Shown one piece after another: positions 25,853 through 36,600 of a stretch of 38,133 nt of DNA (positions are counted from its first letter, which is position 1; each line of letters opens with the position of its first letter). Location of the stretch: positions 1 through 38,133 of the forward strand of contig JAQWBQ010000032.1 of NCBI GenBank assembly GCA_028706295.1. The letters are read 5' to 3'. Under the pieces are notes generated by a model that saw nothing but the letters and a program-made list of their open reading frames with translations, was not told where the DNA came from and did not search any database. The position numbers and the translations under genes were made by a program. The stretch comes from Bacteroidales bacterium (GTDB lineage: Bacteria > Bacteroidota > Bacteroidia > Bacteroidales > FEN-979).

Positions 25853-27723
25853 TGATAAACTTCAACCTCTTCGTTCTGCCCTTCTCACTTGGACTCCTTT
25901 ACCTGATCCTGAAAATCGGAAAAGATTGGTACAAGTGGATAACAACGCTGTCGCCCGTCGATAAAGTCAAGTTTACGTCCGGTATCCGCAACCCGATCCA
26001 AATCCTCATCAGTTTAAAAGAGGTTTTCTTCGAAGTTTTGATCCATCGGAAGATGTGGAAGAGAAATCCATTGTTGGGATATATGCATATGAGCTTCGCG
26101 TTGGGCTGGTTCTTACTGATTGTCCTCGGAAATATCGAAAGTCGCTTCTACAGCGGGACACACCTGAATGCACCTTACTATCCTATTTTCCTCAAGTTTT
26201 TCATCCACGATAAACTGGTCATATTTTTCGAAGTTTATGCGGTACCCCGGTTTTTTCGCTTTATCATGGATCTCCTCCTTCTTTATATTCTTAGTGGTTT
26301 ATTGCTGGCCTTTCTGAAAAGAAAAAAATCGAAATGGTTCGGAATGAAACAGGTAACCCGCTACCAACTGACCGATCATGTAGCTCTGACCACCCTTTGG
26401 TTGATTTTTCCAATGCGGCTGCTCGCCGAAAGTTTCACGGCAGGCTATTATGGCAGCGGAGGAGGATTCATGACCCAACCACTGGGAAATTTTTTAACCT
26501 GGATCGTTCCTTTGCCAACTGATTTAGTGGCTTATACCATGTGGTGGGGCTATTCCCTGGTATTGGGTATTTTTTTTGTGACCCTCCCCTATTCCCGCTA
26601 CATGCATATACCAACCGAAGTGCTTCTGATCTTTTTCAGAAACTTCGGTATCAAGCCTAAAAAATGGTACTCCGGATATTCCGACACGGAAGTTCATTCC
26701 TGTTCAAGATGTGGTGTTTGCCTCGATATTTGTCAGATGAACCTTGCTGGAATCCATGATTCCCAGGCAGTATATTTTATCCGCGATGTACGTGATAAGT
26801 ATGTTTCCGAACAAATCTCCAGAAAATGCCTGGTATGTGGCCGCTGCCAAGAGGTATGCCCTGTGGGTATCCATTCCGATTCATTAAGATTGATCAAGCG
26901 CAGAGAACTCTCCTCCGGACAGGATGCTGATTATTCCTTTGTCTCGGTAAGTACTGTAAGAACTGCCGAAGTAGTGTATTTCTCAGGATGCATGTCGCAT
27001 CTCACGCCTTCTATAATCCGCTCTATGAAAGGGATTATGGAAGTCGCGGGGGTCTCTTACCTGCATCTTGATGAGAATCGTAGCATCTGCTGTGGGCGAC
27101 CATTAATGCTCGCTGGAAAAGACCGTCAGGCTCACGACCTGGTCGAGTTCAATAAAAAACTGATCAGAGATGCAAGAGCTGGAATCCTGGTCACCTCCTG
27201 TCCGATCTGTTACCGGGTTTTTAAAGAAGAATACAACCTCCCCATAAGAATTCAACATCACGCACAGTTTTTATTGGAACTGGTCCGTTCAGGCAAAATC
27301 CCGCTTCAAAGCATGCACCGCCGCATTATCTATCATGATCCTTGTGATCTCGGTCGCGGCTCCCATGTATATGAAGCGCCCAGGGAACTATTGGGTAAAT
27401 TTTCAGATCTGCTTATAAGTAAAGAGGAAAAAAATAACGCCCTTTGTTGCGGCGGAAGCCTTGGAATGTTCGAAGCGGATCATCAACAACGTGATCTCAT
27501 GACAAACGGAGCGCTCGATTCACTATTAACTTTTGGTCCGGAAATACTTGCTACAAGTTGTCCGTTATGCAAGAAAACATTTGGAAAAATGAACAGGGTC
27601 CCTGTAAAAGATTTAGCAGAACTGGTGTTTGAATCCATTCCTGATGGCAGGATCAGAAGCGCTTCTGGCTCCGTTTCCGTTCCGTTTCATCCAGAATTAT
27701 CTTCCGAAGCCGAATCGATTTAG
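25852..27723 (+). CDS. Membrane b-cytochrome/HdrD fusion (HdrED- or DsrMK-like)
   Basis: The 623-residue protein joins a NarI/HdrE-like membrane part (about 1-262, five predicted helices) to an HdrD-like iron-sulfur part. Candidate haem ligands are H65, H79, H176 and H252 (GYMHMSFALGW, DHVALTTLW, SRYMHIP). Two ferredoxin motifs follow (C284, C287, C290, C294 and C326, C329, C332, C336), then two complete CCG domains (C380, C413-C414, C450/C453 and C498, C532-C533, C570/C573). The parts are normally two proteins in HdrDE and DsrMK. It should exchange electrons with the menaquinone pool and pass them to, or take them from, the soluble Hdr subunits. The last 24 codons overlap the end of typA on the other strand; the C terminus may have extended after loss of an earlier stop. 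Confidence 0.9.
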   Translation: MINFNLFVLPFSLGLLYLILKIGKDWYKWITTLSPVDKVKFTSGIRNPIQILISLKEVFFEVLIHRKMWKRNPLLGYMHMSFALGWFLLIVLGNIESRFYSGTHLNAPYYPIFLKFFIHDKLVIFFEVYAVPRFFRFIMDLLLLYILSGLLLAFLKRKKSKWFGMKQVTRYQLTDHVALTTLWLIFPMRLLAESFTAGYYGSGGGFMTQPLGNFLTWIVPLPTDLVAYTMWWGYSLVLGIFFVTLPYSRYMHIPTEVLLIFFRNFGIKPKKWYSGYSDTEVHSCSRCGVCLDICQMNLAGIHDSQAVYFIRDVRDKYVSEQISRKCLVCGRCQEVCPVGIHSDSLRLIKRRELSSGQDADYSFVSVSTVRTAEVVYFSGCMSHLTPSIIRSMKGIMEVAGVSYLHLDENRSICCGRPLMLAGKDRQAHDLVEFNKKLIRDARAGILVTSCPICYRVFKEEYNLPIRIQHHAQFLLELVRSGKIPLQSMHRRIIYHDPCDLGRGSHVYEAPRELLGKFSDLLISKEEKNNALCCGGSLGMFEADHQQRDLMTNGALDSLLTFGPEILATSCPLCKKTFGKMNRVPVKDLAELVFESIPDGRIRSASGSVSVPFHPELSSEAESI

Positions 27724-29458
27724 GTGTCACCTCCACATATTCATCATCTTTGATGTATTCCATCGCCTCTTCCAGAGAGAATTTAACCGGTGGATATATG
27801 ACTGCTTTCTCATCAGAACCCGATGCCCGTACATTCGATAATTTTTTCGTCCGGTTCACATTGACAACGATATCATCACTCCGGGTACTTTCACCGATGA
27901 TCTGCCCGGTATAGACTTCCTCAAACGGGTCAATAAAAAAAATCCCCCTGTCCTGTAATTTATCCAGGGCATAAGTAATGGCAGTCCCTGTGTACATTGA
28001 AATCAGCGATCCATTATTTCTGCCCTGCATCTCCCCTTTCCAGGGTTCAAACGATTTGAAATGATGAGCCATTACGGCTTCCCCTTCCGTCGCCGTTAAT
28101 ACAGGATTACGAAGGCCGATTAATCCTCTGGCAGGTACAGTAAATTCAAGCACTGTACGATCCCGCTTATGTTCAATCTGTACTAAGTCCCCTTTCCTCC
28201 GACTGACCAATTCGATGACTTTCCCTGAAAAAGGCTCAGGAACCTGTACTTTCAACAATTCCACAGGCTCACATTTCTGTTCTTCGATCACCTTGGTGAT
28301 TATTTGCGGCTGACCAAGCTGAAATTCGTACCCCTCACGACGCATTGTCTCCACAAGAATGGCCAGGTGCAGAATTCCCCTGCCAAAGACCTGAAAGCGA
28401 TCCGGCGAATCCATCTCCTCCACCCTCAGCGCAAGGTTCTTCTCTGTCTCTTTGAACAGCCGTTCCCTTAAATGCCTTGAGGTGACATAACTGCCCTCCT
28501 TTCCTGCAAAAGGTGAATTATTGATCGTGAACTGCATACTCATGGTCGGTTCGTCGACATTGATGGGCGCCATTCCCTCTGGGAATTCAAAATCAGCAAT
28601 GGTATCCCCGATTTCAAAATTTTCAGGACCTAAAACCGCACATATCTCTCCTGCAGATACCTCCCATTTCACCTTCTCTTTTCCCAATCCTTCAAAAAGA
28701 TAAAGTTCTTTGACAATCGATTTTAGAATCGTGCCGTCATTTTTAACCAACGATACCGTCATTCCAGCCTTAATGGTCCCCCGGTTTATCCTTCCTACGG
28801 CGATCCTGCCAACATAGGATGAATAGTCAAGAGAGCTGATCTGTAACTGCAGAGAACCGGGACCACGGGCCGGAGGCGGAATATGCTCCACAATCTGATC
28901 CAGTAAATAACTGACATCCTGCGTTGGCTGCCTCCAGTCTTCCGACATCCATCCCAGTTTTGAGGAACCGAAAACAGTCGGAAAATTCAATTGGTCTTCA
29001 CTGGCGTCAAGACTGAACATCAAGTCAAACATGGCTTCCTGCACCTCGTCGGGGGCACAGTTGGCTTTATCTACTTTATTGATCACCACAATGGGCTTTT
29101 TCCCTAATTCCAAAGCTTTCTGAAGAACAAACCGTGTTTGAGGCATAGGCCCCTCGAATGCATCTACCAGAATTAACACGCCATCTGCCATATTCAGGAC
29201 ACGCTCAACCTCTCCGCCAAAATCAGAGTGACCAGGGGTATCTATTATATTGATCTTTACTCCCTTGTATCGGACCGATACATTTTTCGAAAGAATGGTA
29301 ATGCCCCTTTCACGCTCCAGATCATTGGAGTCAAGAATCAGATCGCCTACATTCTCATTTTCACGGAACAGCCTGACCTGGTGAAGAATCCGGTCAACTA
29401 ACGTGGTTTTGCCATGATCAACATGGGCAATAATTGCAATATTTCGGATATCATACAT
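27653..29458 (-). CDS. typA: Translational GTPase TypA/BipA
   Basis: The 601-residue GTPase binds the ribosome and aids assembly and stress responses. G-domain motifs are AHVDHGKTTLVD, DTPGHSDFGGEVERVL and NKVDKANC, followed by the EF-G-like domains and the C-terminal TypA domain ending with SIRLRKIILDETERKR. The start is set at MYDIRNIAIIAHVDHGKT. An in-frame ATG eight codons upstream (29482) overlaps the valS stop by 4 nt and could give a coupled start, but the extra residues are not family-like. The 3' end overlaps the opposing hdr gene by 71 bp. It is probably co-transcribed with valS. Confidence 0.95.
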   Translation of the reverse strand: MYDIRNIAIIAHVDHGKTTLVDRILHQVRLFRENENVGDLILDSNDLERERGITILSKNVSVRYKGVKINIIDTPGHSDFGGEVERVLNMADGVLILVDAFEGPMPQTRFVLQKALELGKKPIVVINKVDKANCAPDEVQEAMFDLMFSLDASEDQLNFPTVFGSSKLGWMSEDWRQPTQDVSYLLDQIVEHIPPPARGPGSLQLQISSLDYSSYVGRIAVGRINRGTIKAGMTVSLVKNDGTILKSIVKELYLFEGLGKEKVKWEVSAGEICAVLGPENFEIGDTIADFEFPEGMAPINVDEPTMSMQFTINNSPFAGKEGSYVTSRHLRERLFKETEKNLALRVEEMDSPDRFQVFGRGILHLAILVETMRREGYEFQLGQPQIITKVIEEQKCEPVELLKVQVPEPFSGKVIELVSRRKGDLVQIEHKRDRTVLEFTVPARGLIGLRNPVLTATEGEAVMAHHFKSFEPWKGEMQGRNNGSLISMYTGTAITYALDKLQDRGIFFIDPFEEVYTGQIIGESTRSDDIVVNVNRTKKLSNVRASGSDEKAVIYPPVKFSLEEAMEYIKDDEYVEVTPKSIRLRKIILDETERKRSQKRF

Positions 29459-29478
29459 GTTATACACCCCCGGAAAAA

Positions 29479-32121
29479 TCATCCTTTCTGACTGGTAATC
29501 CGTTCTTCGAGCACAGCAATCCTGGAGATGGCGTCCTGTTGCTTTTTGCGTTCCGCTTCCACAACCGCGACAGGGGCATTTTTAATAAAGCTTTCATTAT
29601 TAAGTTTCAGCATAACTTTCGACAGAAACCCACGTGTGTAAAGAAGTTCCTCTTCAATTTTAAGAATATCCTCCTCCGCGTTGATCTGATCACCCACAGG
29701 AATAAAAAATTCTGTGCTTCTCACAATGAAGGAAATACAGCCGGGGGATTTTACATCGATGTAAGAAATACTCTTCAGATTGCATAGTTTTCCGATGATC
29801 CCGTCGAAGGTAGTGTCAGCCTCTTCACCATGATTTTTCTTAATAAACAGCGCAATGGGCTCTTTAAAGGAAATATTCCTTTCCTTCCTGACATTACGGA
29901 TTGCAATAATCACCTCAGAAGCAAAAATGAATTGATCAATGATCCCCTGATTGAAAGGTTTAGCTTCAGGCTGTGGAGTAAGTAAAATCGATTCGCCTTC
30001 TTCACGTTCCTTGAGGATATGAAATATTTCCTCTGTAATAAATGGCATGAAAGGATGAAGCAGGCGAATCAATTGATCGAGAAATCCGGTCGCAGCCTCA
30101 TAGGATCTGCGATCAATGGGTTGCTGGTAAGCAGGTTTGATCATTTCAAGAAACCAGGAACAGTAATCATCCCAAATCAGTTTGTACGTCGTCATTAAGG
30201 CCTCTGACAAACGGTAATCGGAAAACTGGTTTTGAATGGTCTGTAACGAAGAATTGAAAACAGATGCAAACCATGCAATGGCAATCTTGTTTTCAGCGGG
30301 TTGATCGATTTCTTCAGAAACCTGCCATCCCCTTACCAACCGCATCGCATTCCATATTTTATTACAGAAATTCCTTCCCTGCTCTATGAGGCCATCATCA
30401 TAAAGGAGATCATTACCCGCGGGAGAACACAACAACATACCTACACGAATAGCATCCGCTCCGTTTCGGGCAATGAGATCCAGCGGTTCGGGAGAATTTC
30501 CAAGTGATTTCGACATCTTACGACCCAGCTTGTCCCGCACGATACCTGTAAAATACACATTCCTGAAAGGGATCTCTTTCCGGTATTCCCAGCCTGCCAT
30601 TATCATCCGTGCAACCCAGAAGAAAATGATCTCAGGTGCCGTGATCAGTTCGTTGGTCGGATAATAATACCGGATATCAGGATTGTCGGGATTTCTGATT
30701 CCATCGAATACCGAAATTGGCCATAACCAGCTTGAAAACCAGGTATCCAACACATCTTCATCCTGCTTTAAATCCTCAATTTTAACTTCTGACGTCTGAT
30801 TTTTAATTTTTAATTTCACCTGTTCAAAAGCCTCTTCCCTGCTCCTGGCAACTACAAATGTTCCATCAGGCAGATACCATGCTGGGATGCGATGCCCCCA
30901 CCATAACTGACGGGAAATGCACCAATCAGTGACATTCTCCATCCAGTGCCGGTACATGTTTTTATATTTCGCCGGATGAAACCGAATGGTATCGTTTTCA
31001 ACAAGATCCAATGCCGGTTTTGCCAACTCGTTCATTTTCAGGAACCATTGAATAGAAATCCGGGGTTCTATCACCTCTTCGGTACGTTCCGAATATCCGA
31101 CTTTGTTGGTATAATTTTCAATTTTTACAATATGACCCTGTTTCTCCAGTTCAACGGCTATTTTTTTTCGCACGGTAAACCGATCTTCCCCGACAAATAA
31201 CCGGGCTGCTTCACTCATGGTACCGTTTGCATTGAATGTATCAATAACCTCCAGCTGATGTTTGATCCCCAGCTTATAATCATTGATATCATGTGCCGGT
31301 GTCACTTTTAATGCTCCGGTTCCGAACTCCCGGTCGACATATTCATCGAAAATTACCGGGATTGGTCGGTTAATCAACGGAACCATTATCTTTTTCCCCT
31401 TGAGATGCCGGTACTTTTCATCCTCAGGATGTACACAAATTGCGGTATCTCCCAAAATAGTCTCAGGCCGGGTTGTGGCAATCGTGACCCATTCATCAGA
31501 AGTTCCCGCGATAAGATACCTTACATAATACAATTTAGAATTAACCTCCCTGTATACAACCTCCTCGTCCGATACGGCAGTCAGCGCTTTCGGATCCCAG
31601 TTTACCATTCTTACCCCACGGTAAATCAATCCTTTTTCGTAAAGATCGATGAAAACCTTAATAACCGAATCGTACAAACCATCATCCATCGTAAAACAGG
31701 TACGCTCCCAGTCGCATGAAGCACCCAGTTTTTTCAACTGATCCAGGATGATACCACCATGTTTGTGTTTCCATTCCCAGGCATGTAAAAGAAACTGATC
31801 GCGAGTCAGATCGGATTTCCTGATCCCGTCCTCTTTAAGCTTCGCAACAACCTTTGCTTCTGTTGCAATTGATGCATGATCGGTACCGGGCACCCAACAG
31901 GCGTTTTTACCTGCCATTCTGGCCCTGCGCATCATAACGTCCTGTATGGTGTTGTTGAGCATGTGTCCCATGTGCAAAACCCCGGTAACATTGGGAGGTG
32001 GAATCACAATACAATATGGCTCCCGGCTATCCGGTTCCGAATGAAAAAGTTTATTCTTCAGCCAGTAGGAGTACCATTTATCTTCGACCAATGCAGGATT
32101 GTATTTCGAAGCAATTTCCAT
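29479..32121 (-). CDS. valS: Valyl-tRNA synthetase
   Basis: The 880-residue class I synthetase charges tRNA-Val. The HIGH signature is HMGH at 50-53 (after PPPNVTGVL), and KMSKS is at 535-539. The editing domain lies between them, with the conserved [10 protein letters not shown] and [28 protein letters not shown] is intact. The C-terminal coiled coil (about 815-880) that clamps the tRNA is present. Around residues 436-448 the chain reads [13 protein letters not shown], encoded by AT-rich DNA that resembles a dispersed Bacteroidota repeat. It carries a few more residues than I recall for homologues at this point, without breaking the frame. Confidence 0.97.
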   Translation of the reverse strand: MEIASKYNPALVEDKWYSYWLKNKLFHSEPDSREPYCIVIPPPNVTGVLHMGHMLNNTIQDVMMRRARMAGKNACWVPGTDHASIATEAKVVAKLKEDGIRKSDLTRDQFLLHAWEWKHKHGGIILDQLKKLGASCDWERTCFTMDDGLYDSVIKVFIDLYEKGLIYRGVRMVNWDPKALTAVSDEEVVYREVNSKLYYVRYLIAGTSDEWVTIATTRPETILGDTAICVHPEDEKYRHLKGKKIMVPLINRPIPVIFDEYVDREFGTGALKVTPAHDINDYKLGIKHQLEVIDTFNANGTMSEAARLFVGEDRFTVRKKIAVELEKQGHIVKIENYTNKVGYSERTEEVIEPRISIQWFLKMNELAKPALDLVENDTIRFHPAKYKNMYRHWMENVTDWCISRQLWWGHRIPAWYLPDGTFVVARSREEAFEQVKLKIKNQTSEVKIEDLKQDEDVLDTWFSSWLWPISVFDGIRNPDNPDIRYYYPTNELITAPEIIFFWVARMIMAGWEYRKEIPFRNVYFTGIVRDKLGRKMSKSLGNSPEPLDLIARNGADAIRVGMLLCSPAGNDLLYDDGLIEQGRNFCNKIWNAMRLVRGWQVSEEIDQPAENKIAIAWFASVFNSSLQTIQNQFSDYRLSEALMTTYKLIWDDYCSWFLEMIKPAYQQPIDRRSYEAATGFLDQLIRLLHPFMPFITEEIFHILKEREEGESILLTPQPEAKPFNQGIIDQFIFASEVIIAIRNVRKERNISFKEPIALFIKKNHGEEADTTFDGIIGKLCNLKSISYIDVKSPGCISFIVRSTEFFIPVGDQINAEEDILKIEEELLYTRGFLSKVMLKLNNESFIKNAPVAVVEAERKKQQDAISRIAVLEERITSQKG

Positions 32122-32140
32122 AAATTATTTTTTGGGAGTG

Positions 32141-32148
32141 CAAAGGTA
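32141..32148 (-). promoter_or_regulatory. Candidate -7 promoter element of valS-typA
   Basis: Read on the minus strand this is TACCTTTG, a full match to TAnnTTTG, 19 nt before the valS start, in the 53-nt gap after the DUF58 gene. The -33 position has only CTG. Confidence 0.5.
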
Positions 32149-32174
32149 ATAAAAATACACGGATGGATTCAGTT

Positions 32175-33110
32175 TCAGAACAGCTTACTCCGTTTAACGA
32201 GGTACGGTAATAGGACCTGTTCAAAACCAGCACGAATATCAACTTCTACCATATCAATATGGTACTGCCCGCATTTGATCTTCATTTCATTTTTGAACCA
32301 TTCAAGTTTTTCAATGTACCTTGAACGGACTTGTCCAGGTTGTACCCGTAACTGCCTGCCAGTCTCCAAATCGATAAACCGGTAAGGTCGCTCCTCGAAT
32401 TCAAAATTCAATTCCGTTCTCTTATCCACAACATGAAAAAGCACAACCTCATGCTTGTTGTGTTTCAGATGTTGAAGGGCCGCAAACAGTTCAGCAGGTT
32501 GGCTTATGCGTTCAAACATATCACTCAGGATGATCACCAGGGATCTCTGGTGAATCCGTTCTGCCAGTAAATGAATGGATTTTACCACTTCCGTCCCTTT
32601 CATCACTTCAGTTGAACGGGTTATCAAAAGTTTCTCGAGTTCAGTGAACAGGTACCTGTAATGCATCGAACTCGACTTTGACATGGTATGCAACTCGACC
32701 GAGTCTGAAAAAATGCTGATACCTGAAGCATCACGCTGACGTCGTAACAAATAGATCAGCACAGCGGCAATATACGTGGCAAAGGTAATTTTATTGGGGT
32801 TTTTCAGATCGGTTCTGTTCATGACTGGATACCCCATGGAGGAGGAGTTATCAATCAGAATCTGACATCTTAAGTTGGTCTCCTCCTCGTATCTTTTTGA
32901 GTACAACCGGTCAGTCCTCCCATAAAGCTTCCAATCAATCGATTTGATCGATTCACCGTTATTGTAAAGCCTGTGTTCGGCAAACTCGACACTGAACCCA
33001 TGAAAAGGACTTTTATGAAGGCCTGTGATGAAACCCTCCACCACCTGCCGTGCTAAAAACTCCAGTGAAGAAAACTGTTCCAGCCGATTCTGATCAATCA
33101 ATGCCGTCAC
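32175..33110 (-). CDS. DUF58 domain protein (von Willebrand A-like)
   Basis: The 311-residue cytosolic protein has the DUF58 signature NNGESIKSIDWKLYGRTDRL followed by YSKRYEEETN, and a von Willebrand A-like fold with the metal-site start ILIDNSSSM (D-x-S-x-S). No membrane segment is seen. In Bacteroidota, DUF58 genes usually sit after a moxR ATPase in the BatA-type aerotolerance cluster; here moxR is missing and the neighbours are trx and valS. A promoter-like pair (TTTTG and TATTTTTC, 21 nt apart, at 33147-33114 on the minus strand) sits so close to the start that the transcript would have almost no leader. That is a weak call. Confidence 0.88.
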   Translation of the reverse strand: MTALIDQNRLEQFSSLEFLARQVVEGFITGLHKSPFHGFSVEFAEHRLYNNGESIKSIDWKLYGRTDRLYSKRYEEETNLRCQILIDNSSSMGYPVMNRTDLKNPNKITFATYIAAVLIYLLRRQRDASGISIFSDSVELHTMSKSSSMHYRYLFTELEKLLITRSTEVMKGTEVVKSIHLLAERIHQRSLVIILSDMFERISQPAELFAALQHLKHNKHEVVLFHVVDKRTELNFEFEERPYRFIDLETGRQLRVQPGQVRSRYIEKLEWFKNEMKIKCGQYHIDMVEVDIRAGFEQVLLPYLVKRSKLF

Positions 33111-33180
33111 TTGGAAAAATAAGGGATCAGGAAATTAAAAACCAAAATCTCCTGAATGAATTTTAACCCGAATCAGGGTT

Positions 33181-33498
33181 TTAAATATACTTCTCAATTA
33201 ACGCTTTATACGATGCCTTCGGAACAGCTCCTACCTGCTTGTCCACAACCTGACCATTCTTAAAAAATAAAACGGTCGGGATGTTGCGTACACGGTACAT
33301 GGCGGTAGTGGTTGGATTTTCGTCAACATTCATCTCCCCCGCAACGATTCTACCTTCATATTCGGTAGCGAGTTCATGAATGATCGGCGATACCATCCTG
33401 CAAGGACCACACCACTCAGCCGATAGATCAACAACGGCCAGTTTCTCACTTTTTAAAACCTTTTCTTCAAAATTTGCATCGGTCAGTTTTTCAATCAT
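33181..33498 (-). CDS. trx: Thioredoxin
   Basis: The 105-residue cytosolic disulfide reductase shows the active site WCGPC at 29-33, the DENP motif (residues about 60-63), the cis-proline loop RNIPTVLFF and the C-terminal glycine-containing GAVPK. There is no signal peptide. It lies 70 nt upstream of the DUF58 gene and 196 nt downstream of dnaE on the same strand. In the dnaE-trx gap (33499-33694) I see no gene and no strong terminator. Thioredoxin is a natural partner for the Hdr-type complex 6 kb away, but nothing in the sequence ties them together. Confidence 0.96.
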   Translation of the reverse strand: MIEKLTDANFEEKVLKSEKLAVVDLSAEWCGPCRMVSPIIHELATEYEGRIVAGEMNVDENPTTTAMYRVRNIPTVLFFKNGQVVDKQVGAVPKASYKALIEKYI

Positions 33499-33694
33499 AT
33501 AGATATATCTTTAAATGTTTTTTAAGATGAATAATGAGGCACTCGTTGGTAAATCAATTACCCATCAACCAATTATTTAAGAGTAAAACCATGAAACTCA
33601 GAACCTAAAATTTTTCCTTGCGAATTTACGAAAAAATCATAATCGGATGAAATGCAGTCACGACAGAAAAACGGAAAAGAGAACAATAGTCAGA

Positions 33695-36600
33695 TTAAAT
33701 TCCAATGGCTCTGATCGGAAATTCATACAAGTCGTTCATCAGGTTAATGAATTCCCTGGGGTTGACCTTGTATTTTCTCGACGGCAATTCGATGACAATA
33801 TTTTCGATCGGGTCAACGATCCGGATTCTGAGGGCAGAACGGCCCTTGCTTTGCTTTACCCTCGAAAGAAGCTTGGTGACAATCTCCGGGGTAATATCAT
33901 TCAGGGGAAAAGTTATCACAAGAGCCTTGGTCATTTTTTCAAGTACTTCCTGAAGAAGATTGATCTGGGTTACCTTCACTACAAGCTGGTCGGGATTATC
34001 AAACCGGGGTTCGATCCTGCCCCTAAGAAACAGGTACTGACCTGTCTCAAGCAAGTGTTTCCATCTCAGGTAATCTTCTGAAAATATATTGATCGAAATA
34101 AAATTATAATAATCCTCAATAATGAATGTTCCGAACGGTTTACCGGTTTTCCCGATCTTATGTGTTGCCTCCAGAACAATCCCTGCAAAGGTAATCTCCT
34201 TCCCCCTCAGAGGTTTCATATCCTGTTTCAGATCTTCAATGGTCACCGTGCAGAATTGTTCTATCTCAAATTGAAAATCATCCAGCGGATGACCACTCAT
34301 GTAAAATCCCGTGACCTCCTTTTCAAATTTTAGTTGCTCAAGTTTTGACCATGGCCGACAATCAGGCAAAGAAATTTCAGGATAATTCACCTCATCGGAG
34401 TCACCAAAAAGGGATTGCTGCATCGAATCTTTTCGTGCATGGAAATCCATGGAACTGCGGATGACTTTTTCGAGAAATATCGGATCATCGCTTGTTTCCT
34501 GATAAAAATACTGTGCCCTGTGACAGTTTTCAAAACAATCGAAAGCACCAGCCTTTGCAAGAGCCTCGAGACATCGTTTATTCACGGTGTGTGCGCTTAT
34601 CCTGCTGGTAAGATCAAAAATTGATGTAAAATTCCCATGTGCCGACCTTTCCTCTACAATAGCATTTACGGCTGCCTCGCCTACATTTTTTATTCCTGCC
34701 ATCCCAAACCGGATCTCACCTTTCTTATTTACTGTAAAGGCAGTAGCGCTTTCATTGACATCGGGACCCAGCACCGGAATTTGTAATCGTTTACATTCAT
34801 CAAGAAACAATGCAATATCTTTCAAGTCAGTCCGGTTCCTGCTTAATACGGCAGCCATGAACTCGGCGGGGTAATGTGCCTTAATGTATGCCATCTGATA
34901 AGCCACATAGGCATAACAAGTCGAATGGGATTTATTGAAAGCATAATTGGCAAATGCCTCCCAGTCTTTCCATATCTTGTTAACGACCGTCTCCCCATGC
35001 CCGTTTCTCTTACACCCGTCAAAAAACTTTGGCTTAAGATCGTTCATCATCGACTCGATCTTTTTTCCCATCGCTTTCCGGAGTGAATCAGCCTGGCCTC
35101 CCGTAAAGCCAGCCAATTCCTGCGAAAGTAACATAACCTGCTCCTGGTAGACAGTTATTCCATATGTATCGCGAAGGTATTTCTCCATCACCGGAATATC
35201 ATAAGTAATCTGCTCACGGCCGTGTTTCCGGTTGATAAAGCTGGGAATGTACTCCATGGGCCCGGGTCGGTAAAGAGCATTCATCGCAATCAGGTCCTCA
35301 ATCTTGTTTGGCTTAAGCTCACGGAGATACTTCTTCATGCCATCCGACTCAAACTGAAAAACTCCGGTAGTTCTTCCCTCACTAAACAGCTCGTAAGTCT
35401 CAGGATCATCAAAGGAAATCCTGTCCATATCCACTGTTATTCCCCGTGAAGCTTTAATGGTATCCAGGGCATCTTTAATAATGGCAAGCGTCTTCAATCC
35501 TAAAAAATCCATCTTCAGCATTCCTACCTTCTCAATATAGGTACCCTCATATTGAGTTACCAGTAAGGAGGAATCCTTCGAAGTCGTCACCGGAATGTAT
35601 TCCATAAGATCATCACGGCTGATGATGATCCCGCAAGCATGAATACCGGTTTGCCGTACAGATCCTTCCAGACTTTCTGCAAACCGTAAAGTTTCCGAAA
35701 TCAGTTTATTGGGCGATGACCGGGCCGTTTTTAGTTCCGGCACCTCCTCATAAGCCGATTTCAGAGTAATACCCGGCCGGGAAGGCACTAATTTGCACAA
35801 ACGGTTGACCTCGTCAAGAGGTAATCTTTCAACCCGCCCAACATCCCTGATGGCTCCTTTCGCAGCCATTGTTCCAAAAGTAATAACCTGGGCCACTTTA
35901 TCCCAGCCATATTTCTCAACTACCCATTTTAAAACCTTATCCCGGCCATCTTCATCGAAATCAATGTCGATATCAGGCATCGAAATTCGATCCGGATTCA
36001 AAAAGCGCTCAAAGAGAAGGTCATATTTCAGCGGATCAACATCGGTGATCCGGATACAATATGCCACCACCGAACCTGCCGCAGAACCACGACCAGGCCC
36101 GACTGAAACTCCCATGGACCGGGCTGCACTCAAAAAATCCTGAACAATAAGAAAATAACCCGGATATCCCATGTTTTTAATGACATCCAATTCATAATCA
36201 ATCCGACTTCTGATCTGGGTAGTAATTTCGGGATATCTTGTTTCTGCCCCGCTATAGGTTAAATGACGCAAAAAGGAATCTGCATCAGGAAAGCCATCAG
36301 GAATCGGAAAATCCGGCATAATGGGATCCCGGTTTAGGCTGTAATATTCTACCTTATCAAGAACCTCGATCGTATTTTCCAACGCTTCAGGAACATCTGA
36401 GAAGAGTTCATTCATCTCTTCCTTCGACTTGAACCATTCCTGCCCCGTGTACCGCATTCTCTCAGGATCATCAATGAATTTACCGGTATTAACACATAAT
36501 AACCGGTCATGAGCATCTGCATCCTCCTCGTTCAGAAAATGAACATCATTCGTAGCTACCAATTTCACCTTCAATCTTCGGGAAATGTCCATGAGAGCTT

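Noticed and set aside
22716-27723. Electron-bifurcating HdrABC-hydrogenase or Flx-Hdr complex
   Set aside because: No mvh, flx or formate dehydrogenase gene is present and HdrA is the short form; the membrane cytochrome points to quinone linkage.
22716-27723. Canonical QmoABC of sulfate reducers
   Set aside because: There is only one HdrA-like flavoprotein, plus HdrB and a full HdrD, and no aprAB or dsrAB nearby.
33165-33180. Small hairpin right after the trx stop (AACCC and GGGTT arms)
   Set aside because: The stem is only 5 bp and no T run follows on the minus strand, so it is not a convincing terminator.
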